Notes under the pieces: generated by a model
Database searches by the model: none
What the model was told of the DNA's origin: nothing
What the model saw: the letters and a program-made list of their open reading frames with translations, nothing else
Shown here: positions 56,805 through 64,000 of the stretch, piece after piece
Position numbering within the stretch: the first letter of the stretch is position 1
Layout of the letters: each line of letters opens with the position of its first letter
From: Charina bottae
Lineage: Eukaryota > Chordata > Lepidosauria > Squamata > Charinaidae
Length of the DNA stretch: 64,000 bases
Assembly: GCA_023362775.1 (NCBI GenBank)
Contig: JALMGJ010000002.1
Span: 70,595,414-70,659,413 of the forward strand
Reading direction: 5' to 3'
Program-made: the position numbers and the translations under genes

Positions 56805-56812
56805 GCACTACT

Positions 56813-59412
56813 ACATACAGTATAATTCTCTCAGCATGTCCCCTGATCTGTCAGATTAGTAGGATATAATGCTGATGAAGTCCGTTTCCCCTTCTTGCAA
56901 CCACTGCACAGCTGTAATATCCAGCAGTTCATCCCTGCTGGTCTACCCTGTTCATCCACCTGGTCAGGCTACTGCAGTGTTCCTGAGCTGAGAATCTTGG
57001 CACTCTCCTTTTATCATTTGAAAAGGCATCAGCTGCTGTAGTTGGATCTGTGGGATTTTTTTTTTAAAAAAAGCGAAGGACAGGCATTGTCTCTTCAAAT
57101 CATTACACAGCGGGATTCTAATATATTTAGGCCCTACACGAAAGTGTAATTAGTATAATAGTTAATTTAGCCTTGGGGCATATGTCTATATTAGCTCTAT
57201 TTGTCACTAATTAACTATCTCTTTAATTGCATAGAGAAGCTAGGTCAAGATCTGTCCTAAAGGCTGACTGTTCAAATAAGTTGACAGCAATACAGCATGA
57301 ATTCCCAACTAGAGCAAAGGTGAGTACCAAATCACAAAAGGAAATACATTCTCCTCAGAAATCACTTAAGCGGCAGAAATTTATTTTTATTTAAATATTT
57401 GCAGCCTGGTGGAGCAGAGGTCCTCAATTGGCCCATTGGGCACATTTGGAATTTTGAAAGCATTCTATGAGCAATCTCACAAAATGGTTGCCATGATGGA
57501 TATGGCTAATCACAAGACAATTGTTTATCAGAAGGCAAGCAAAGCACTAGATGTGGAGTCCAGAGGTGTTCTTGGAAAAATAGATTATGCTTCAAGAAAA
57601 GGACCTTGTCAAAGCCCTCAGCAAGCTGGTCACAAAAAGCCCATAATCAAGTAACAGCATCAGCCCTCACTGTCCCTTACTCGGACCTAGTGAACTGAAA
57701 ACATGAGCAGAGGACCATCTACTCAATCCCTGGGAACGCTGCTACCTCCATGTGGGCAAACCAGACAATAGGGAGGTGGAGAAATGCATAGCTACTGTAT
57801 GCTGAGAAACGTCTAAAGCTGTCAGGTCTACTGAGGAGTGGCATGGTATGAAAATCAGAGCTGAACAACACCAGCTTTGCTCAGGTGGTGAAGGATAGCA
57901 TTTTCTGTTTAAAGAGACACCCAAAGCAGTTTAAGGTTGGAATGCTGCTTTATTACAGTTTAATCCTATATTACCTGCTTTTACCAGCTTCTTTTCATGA
58001 TGACTTTGGTGAGAACTCTGACTCCTTTGAATTTAGACTGATGACCTTGCCTAATAGTTTTGTGACTTAAATTGCTAAACATAGGGTTTTTTGGGGGGGG
58101 GGCAAATATCTTATTGCTCAGTAGGACCGCTTACCAGTACTGAGGAAACACATAAGACATAGAGCTGATTCATCAGGATAAAAGTTGCATGTTAGGACAA
58201 TGCATATCTGGAAAAAAAAGATTCTACTTAAGAAATCAATTTCTTAAAGTTAATGTAACTCACAAAGCAGTGATACCTGAAAAAGTCAGGCTGCTTTAAT
58301 GAATAGCAAAGAAGAACTGTGCCTGACTGAAGACCAATCATTTCTGAAGCATGCTCAGCTCCATTGTATATAAAGGTGTGCTTAATATTTCTTCCTAAAG
58401 ATCAGAATAGGCATGTTTTTCAGGGAAGTTTTTCTAGAGTTTCAAAGGAAGTTCTGACACTATCTACAATTGATGTAAGAGATAAGGAATTCAGAGAGGT
58501 TTTCCATGTTTTTTATGATAGTTTAAATTTTTCTATATTGCAATTAATTATGACCCTGACACATTTGGGATGTTATTATGAGAAGAGCAATCATCCCCTG
58601 CTCTTTATGACTGTGTTAGATAGTAGCATAAGTGACTGACCAGAGCTATTGATCTGACAGCAGAAAAAAACATTCTCATTTTGAATGTCAATGGCTTGTC
58701 TGAACTAGGAAGAGATAAAAAGAGATGGTCTTTTTCAAAACAGAATTCTGGAAGCCACACTTGGACAATAATTACATTTCTCTTGCACAACCTGTTTAGA
58801 GCCCAGGCACTTCATTCTTTTCATCATGGGCTTTACAAGCAAAAATTTCAGCAAAAACAAGGTTGCTCTTGTGAGATTCTATGTTTGGCTTTGATTATCT
58901 GAAAAAGCTTAGGTGGATAACATAGATGCTATGAGCTTTTCTCCTCTGAGCTCAAGTTATTACCTCTGCTGTCTCATTGGCCTCAAGCCCTCATTAAACC
59001 AGAATTCTTATATTTATGATATAAGGATAGAATCTTCTCTACAAAATGGAGAAACCCATGTAACAGCAGCTCCTAACATCAACTGGAACAGTACTAGCTG
59101 CAACATGGGATCTTCCATGTGGCCTTAAGCCATTCACTATATTTGCTACGATAGTGCAACAACTCTCAGGCTACAAATAGAGCTGATTCATCAGGATAAA
59201 ACTTGCATGTTAGGACAATGCATATCTGGAAAAAAAAAGAAATGATATAAGAAGAAGTCCTAAAAAAGACATTCAAATGTGGCAATCTACATGCCACTTT
59301 AATATTTGGGGGGGGGGGGATCATTAAGAAAAATCTGCATGTGAAATGGCTTTTATTTGCCTCAGATAACTCTGGAGCTTTTGCCTCTTTTAAGTATGAT
59401 AAAGTATGTGTA
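56813..59412. other. unassigned DNA with a 62-bp direct repeat
   Basis: No gene is supported. The segment at 57405-57660 is open for 81 codons and looks like an old interspersed repeat, but I cannot name it. A 62-bp block ('atagagctgattcatcagga'...) occurs at 58159-58220 and 59177-59238 with one or two differences. Between them, 58675-58900 weakly suggests an L1-type endonuclease start (LNVNGLSELGRDKKRW). G runs lie at 58094-58102 and 59308-59319. Confidence 0.4.
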
Positions 59413-59590
59413 TCTTATACCAGGGGTCGGCAAACTTTTTTATGCCAGGAGCCATTTTGACATGCTCGAGGACATTTTGAAATGCTCAAGAGCCAGGGGG
59501 CGGGGTTTGCGGGCGGGGGCCAATCGCGTGAAAGGGGGTGGGGTTTGGGGGCGGGAGCCAATCACGCGGAAGGGGGCGGGGTTTGGGCTG

Positions 59591-59690
59591 TGAAGCTGGA
59601 CGAGCCGCCGGACCTGGAGCGCTTCTGCGCGCAGCTGAGCGAGGACCGGCGCGGCAGGGAGGTGGCCGCAGGGCTCGGGTTAGTGGGGGG
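59591..59690 (+). other. exon-like cargo of unknown origin
   Basis: One frame reads VKLDEPPDLERFCAQLSED then GREVAAGLG, followed by a donor-like GG|GTTAGT. Codon-like composition suggests captured exon sequence, but I do not recognise the protein. A T/C-rich tract ending in CACAG (about 60002-60021) is an acceptor-like site further in. Confidence 0.3.
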
Positions 59691-60305
59691 AGAGGATGCC
59701 GAACGGCGGGGTGGGGGGATTGATGGGGCGGGAGGGTACACCCGGAGGGCCTCCCGCGGCCGCTTCTCCACCTCGCTCCTGCAGCCCCTGCCGGCCTTTC
59801 CGAAGCGTCGCCCCGCCTCCTCCCCCAGGGTCCGAGTAAGCTGCGACAGGCGGGCGGCGAGCGAAGCGTCGCCCCGCCTCCTCCCCCGGGGTCCTTCATG
59901 AAGACCTTCTCCATCCTCGCTGCTTCCGCCGCCGCTCCTTACTGCCTTCCTTCTTCTCTCCCTCGCCGGCACCCACCACCCCTGCCCCACCTCCGCCCAC
60001 CCTTCTCCTCCCTCCCCCTCACAGAGATTTCGTCTCTGTCTCCTTCTGTCTCCTTCGAAGCTGGAAGCACCACCGGCCGCCTGGGGAGGCCGCCCAAGGG
60101 CACCCCGGACCCAGGTCCCGGCCTCCACGCACTGCCGGCAAGATGCGGCTGCCCCCAAAGGGGCGCAGGGACAGCGCGCCTCCCGAGCAGAGCGGGAGAA
60201 CCTGCAGCGACAGGACGCCACAGCCCTCGCCTGCTCCGGCCGCGGAAGGGGCAGCCCCACCTCGCTCCTGCAGCCCCTGCCGGCCTTTCCGCTTCCCATC
60301 TCCGG

Positions 60306-60482
60306 TAAGGCCGCCGCGCTGCAGGCGTTGAGGAAGAAGAGGCACTTGCGGCTCTCCAGCTTGTCGGCCACCCCCCGCAGCGTCTCGGCCGTGCGGCGGG
60401 GGGGCAGCACCGCGTCCCCCAGCCAGTGCTGCAGGTAGTCGCCCAGCAGCTGCGCCGTCTCCTCTTGCAGCGCCCCCGGCAT
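60306..60482 (-). pseudogene. BCL2L10: captured BCL2L10/NR-13-like N-terminal coding fragment
   Basis: On the minus strand, ATG at 60482 opens MPGALQEETAQLLGDYLQ, followed by LPPRRTAETLRGVADKLE and CLFFLNACSAA. From memory, chicken NR-13 (BCL2L10), an anti-apoptotic Bcl-2-family protein of mitochondrial and ER membranes, begins with the same MPG-x-L-x-EETA-x-LL-x-DY pattern. It also has LPP, a TAAxLRxxAxxLE helix and an xFF motif at matching spacing. Only this first ~59-residue BH4-like part is present; BH3, BH1, BH2 and the membrane anchor are missing. The frame runs on into unrelated CG-rich sequence. It sits inside a TSD-flanked hAT-like element, so it is a transduplicated fragment, not the host gene. 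The identification is by eye only. Confidence 0.6.
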
Positions 60483-61119
60483 GGCGACGCTCTCCTGCCT
60501 GCCTGGCGAGCGCTTCGGGGGGGGCAGCGGCGGCCGTTGCAACGCGGGCGGAGGAAGAGGCGCTTGCGGCGGCAGCAACCAACCAACTTCCCCACCCGCC
60601 GACCTCGAAGAAGTGCTGCCCGACTCGGGAGAAAGTTGGAAGGCTCCCGAGGGCGGAGGAAGAATCAATCGCCCTCCTCCAGCGCCGGCCATCAGAGTTT
60701 GGGGACGGGATCCAATCGCGTGGAAGGGGCGGGGGTGAGTTCAGCTGCGGAAGAGCCACACTCAAGGGGCCAAAGAGCCGCATCTGGCTCGAGAGCCGCC
60801 ATTTCCGACCCTTGTCTTATACCAATTCCCCAGGAACAACAGCAGGAGAGGCCTATCACACATGATAGTCCTGCTTGTAAGGTTGTTAGATGCAACTAGT
60901 TAGCTACAATGTGACCCAAATTGTTAGATTAGATAGATGCTTGGCCTGATTCAGCAGGACTCTGAATTTCACTTTGGGGCATCTAACTTTCCTTCAATTT
61001 CTCAAATGCAGTAATATTTTAAATGGCTAAAATATTTTTAAGCTTGCTACCCAATACACTCAAGGAGAACATCGGGTATTGCTTTGAAATCCTGAATCTC
61101 ATTGATCAGGGACCAGAGA

Positions 61120-61935
61120 CTGTGAAATGAACTTAAAGGTGTTAATGATAAATGTGAAGAGACCACTAAAGATCAAGAAACAGAAGAAAGCAAACTGGAT
61201 ATCAGAACAGATGGTGGAAATATTCAAGAAAAATATCTCTGGCACAAACTTAACAAAGAATTTCAGAGATCTATTAGAAGAGATAAGGAGCAGTATTACA
61301 ACAACATCAGTAAGGACATTGAAGATGGAAACAGACATGAAAAAAAGAAGGAAAGATCTCCAAAAGATCTCTGAATTCAGGAGGAGGTTCCAACCTCGAA
61401 TTGGTATGCTAAAGTATGTCAATGGACAAATAGTAACCAATTCAAAGATTTCCTTTTAACAAATATAGACAGATAAAGATCAGAATCATGCAAGCCATGG
61501 TATTCCCAGTGACATTTGATGGAAGCAGAAGTTAGACTTTGAAGAAGCAGGATAGGAAGAGTATTGATGCTTTTGAATTTTGGTGTTGGAGAGTATTCTT
61601 AAGAATACTGTGGACAGCCAAGAAAACAAACAAATGGATCATCAAACAAATCAACCCAGAGTTCTCTCTCGCACAAATGATCAGGCTCAAATTATCCTAC
61701 TTTGGACACATTATGTGAAGACCAAGCTCTTTGAGAAGTCTATAATGGTAGGAAAGGTGGAAGGAATGAGAAGAGGACAACCAGCAGCAAGGTGAATTTG
61801 ATTAAATTACAGCGGTGATGGGTACACTATTGGAAGAGCTGAAGGATCAGGTTGGGGACAGATTGTCACATGGAGAAAATCTATTTAGGTGGTCACTAAG
61901 AGATGACACTGACTTGATGGCACATAATCAATTAA
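61120..61935 (+). mobile_element. old RTE-type LINE fossil, internally deleted
   Basis: Broken frames: at about 61170-61420 a linker block (ANWISEQMVEIFKK, EFRRRFQPRIGMLKYVNGQIVT) before the RT. At 61480-61790 the C-terminal block (degenerate 'IDAFEFWCWRVF', 'FSLAQMIRLKLSYFGH', 'MVGKVEGMRRGQPAAR'). At about 61890-61930 'DLMAHNQ'. The RT catalytic region between them is deleted. The order matches the BovB ORF but similarity is much lower, so this is another, older RTE lineage. Confidence 0.65.
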
Positions 61936-63317
61936 TACCCAGTACAGGTGTTTCATATCCAGGCAAGGCAGAAATTAAAATCAATTAATATGCTTCAATC
62001 TGAAATAAGAATTCTGAGTACCCTAATCTAGGTACAGACTAACCAATAATCTCAGAAGAAGAGATAAACTCAAAATATTTATTCTCCAAGGAAGAGAGGT
62101 ATAGGAAAAAAAAAAGGATTCTCCAGCACTATAAAAATGAAATGCAACCATTTCAGTATAGACCAATGGGGATGCAAAAAGCATTACGCTTTCAGGCATG
62201 GAGAGGTTAAAACAATTATTTGAACAGCTGGGAAAATTAAAATGGTAAAATAATAGCTACCCTTCAAAATGCTACAGATGCAAAGAGACTCTTCAATGAA
62301 TAACTGATAAAGGGGAAAATATTTTAAAGGAAAACTATTTCATGCATGAAGGTCAAATAAGTAAAAGCTATAATGGTCCTGGGTATTCAGTCTTTCTACA
62401 GTCTGAAACTACACGATATGCAAGAACAAGCAAAGTTAAACCACAACCTCCAACCTTTGCAGAAGGTGTAGGTCACAGGAGACTTACAACAGAGAAGGCC
62501 TATTCCATAAACAGTGAGAACCTTTTTCTTGATATGAATATTGGAGCCCAAATTCATGATTACACGTCAATATTACATAACTACAGTATACCAGCTCCTG
62601 CAGATTATTTTACATGTTAAGAAACTACTTTAAATGTAGGAGGAAATATTGTCTAAAACATATACTGAATAAGCAGTGGAAAGAAAGTAAATGCACATCT
62701 AAGAGGCATCTACCAAAAGGAATTTTATTTTCTAACAGAAACTGTGTATCATTTTCATAGAAATAGCCACAGGATCCCTTTCCTTATCAGTCATTGCCAG
62801 CTCAGACCCTTTCAAAGTACAGCATATGTGAAGTTAGGATTTATTTATTTTTTTGCATTTGCTTACACTGAACAATTCTTCCCCCTTTAATAACCTTTCC
62901 TCAGGATTGATAAATTGGTCTCATCCATAAACTTGACCACCTCAATGCTCAACCTGAGCTCCAGTTCTTTATTAACATGTTTAGAAAAATTAATCGCCAA
63001 ACATTGTTTATATTTGTCCATGGTAATAACAGCTCATTACTTCATCTGTTTCCTATTCTTTAACTAGTTACTGTTAAAAGAATATAGCTCTTTTACAAAT
63101 AAAAATATCAAAGTGAAATATGCTTTTATTTTCATTTAATCTGCTTTTGCTCATCATGGGAAGGCACACAGAACTACCCAAAGCAGTGAAGACATGACTC
63201 ATAGAGGAAATTATGTTAATCACTTATCATCTAAGGCAAGAATAAGCAAATATTCATTGGCCAGGGGGCACATTTAATCTTTTTTTTTTGGGGGGGTGAG
63301 GGCTGCTGTAACTATGA
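61936..63317. other. unassigned non-coding DNA
   Basis: AT-rich; no gene or familiar repeat recognised. The 92-codon frame at 62342-62620 lacks recognisable motifs. Confidence 0.45.
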
Positions 63318-63400
63318 TGATAATTTATTTATTTATTAAATTTCTATGACCGCCCATCTCCCCCTCAAGGAGGGACTCTGGACAGATAATGCTAAGTATA
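63318..63400 (-). repeat. L2/CR1-like LINE tail with AATA units
   Basis: On the minus strand 'gtccagagtccctccttgag', 'gggggagatgggcggtcata' is the L2/CR1-like 3' end, followed by a short AATA tail (63322-63340 on the plus strand). Confidence 0.75.
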
Positions 63401-63666
63401 TGGAGCTGAGATTCTGTGGTCTTATTTTTAGTTTGGGGGGAGACAGTGAGATTTGTGTTAAGCCTACCTTACACTAACATTATAGTTTTAATATATTTTT
63501 TTGCCTCAAACTGGCAGGAAACCAAAATTTGGTGGTACAGTTAAAGGAAGCAATGCAGGCCACAAAAAGAGGTCTGGGAGTGGGAGGTTGCTCACCCTGT
63601 TCTAAGATTTCATCTTAAATTGCTCTCATAAACTTACACCTATCTTCATAACATTATGGGCTGCAA

Positions 63667-63842
63667 CAGCCTTTCTCAACCTTTTTACCCCGGAAGAACC
63701 CTTAAAATAATGTCCAAGTCTCAAGGAACCCCAGCACAAAACTTGCAAAAAATACAAAAACTTCTAACCTACACAATCCACGTTGTACAACTTTTACAAC
63801 GGCAAAGTGGCAGGCCAGCAGCTGAATCACAACCTGCTAGGG
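63667..63842 (+). mobile_element. hAT-like element, left end
   Basis: CAGCCTTTCTCAACCTTTTT, then 'accccggaagaacccttaaa', is a hAT-type left terminus with a conserved subterminal block. No right end is seen; it may be truncated or interrupted by the next hAT copy at 63843. Confidence 0.55.
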
Positions 63843-64000
63843 CAGAGCTTTCCAAACTGTGTGTCGTGACACAAAAGTGTGTCGCAACACACAGTCTGGT
63901 GTGTTGCCACACAACCCGGAAGCGCAGCGCTTCCGGGTTTTCCCGCGGCGACACACCAACTGCAGCGTGCAAAACCCGAAAGCGGCAGCAGCGCTTCCGG
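63843..64000. mobile_element. hAT-type MITE, 'TTTCCAAA' family, subtype 2 (cut by window end)
   Basis: Left end CAGAGCTTTCCAAACTGTG, with the GTGTGTTGCCACAC, CCGGAAGCG...CGCTTCCGG and CCCGCGGCGACACACCAA modules in the same order as at 41329. The right half lies beyond the window. Confidence 0.88.

Larger units (their letters stand above)
59421..60814. mobile_element. hAT-like element carrying captured GC-rich gene sequence
   Basis: Left end CAGGGGTCGGCAAACTTTT; right end, reverse-complemented, CAAGGGTCGGAAATGGCGGC. Perfect 8-bp TSD tcttatac at 59413-59420 and 60815-60822. Subterminal 'ccaatcgcgtg' units lie at both ends (59520, 59560, 60712). The CG-rich cargo (59580-60690) contains duplicated blocks: CTCGCTCCTGCAGCCCCTGC at 59775 and 60263, and GCGTCGCCCCGCCTCCTCCC at 59807 and 59868. 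It includes a BCL2L10-like coding fragment. No transposase is present. Confidence 0.88.

Noticed and set aside
59562..60692. 376-codon minus-strand frame as a host gene
   Set aside because: It runs through the whole CG-rich cargo of a TSD-flanked transposon and contains duplicated blocks. Only its BCL2L10-like beginning resembles a protein.

Overview
This is non-coding, repeat-saturated DNA from a vertebrate nuclear genome, most likely a squamate reptile (lizard or snake). The pointers are BovB-type RTE LINEs with high-identity BovB protein blocks, a Sauria-type tRNA SINE sharing the BovB 3' tail, L2/CR1-like LINE 3' ends that seed GATA/AATC/AATA tails, short L1-like elements, young Penelope-like elements (PLEs) and many hAT-type non-autonomous transposons. 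No host protein-coding exon, rRNA or tRNA gene was recognised. Almost every long reading frame belongs to a transposable element or is an artefact of GC-rich or simple-repeat DNA.

Layout. 0-6 kb: unique-looking DNA with a BovB 3' fragment, a reverse L2/CR1 end and a Sauria SINE. 6-9 kb: a decayed L2-like LINE invaded by a TIR transposon and a hAT MITE, with a second hAT MITE just downstream. 9.8-17.7 kb: a near full-length BovB split by a 4.7-kb head-to-head PLE dimer whose arms each carry an intact 669/671-codon RT-GIY-YIG frame; both insertions have target-site duplications (TSDs). 19.4-20.9 kb: a second, diverged BovB-like 3' part carrying a hAT MITE. 22.9 and 28.7 kb: two related LTR-like remnants. 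24.4-28.6 kb: one short L1-like element nested in another, plus a GC-rich hAT MITE and an internal tandem duplication. 30-32 kb: a young 5'-truncated PLE inserted in an older PLE of another family. 32.9-33.8 kb: an L1-like insertion with a 17-bp TSD. 34-37 kb: an ancient LINE fossil with a palindromic MITE, a tRNA-SINE and an L2 end. 37-44.5 kb: mostly unassigned, with a hAT MITE and a 199-bp PLE palindrome. 44.5-47.5 kb: a third long PLE with a hAT insertion flanked by an anomalous 33-bp repeat. 49.8-51.7 kb: a compound GATA/GATG array and an L1-like element. 54.2-56.1 kb: a reverse L1-like element. 56.2-60.8 kb: further TIR transposons, including a 1.4-kb hAT-like element that appears to have captured the N-terminal coding part of a BCL2L10/NR-13-like gene. 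61-64 kb: an old RTE fossil and two hAT ends.

The coherent story is the PLEs. In both dimers the 3' ends point outward, short TSDs (10 and 15 bp) flank the whole dimer, and one arm only carries a 34-36-nt terminal extension. Every PLE 3' end contains a hammerhead-like CUGAAGA/stem/GAAA motif. This fits insertion in which both broken target ends prime reverse transcription. All boundaries and TSDs were read by eye; nothing was aligned or searched computationally.
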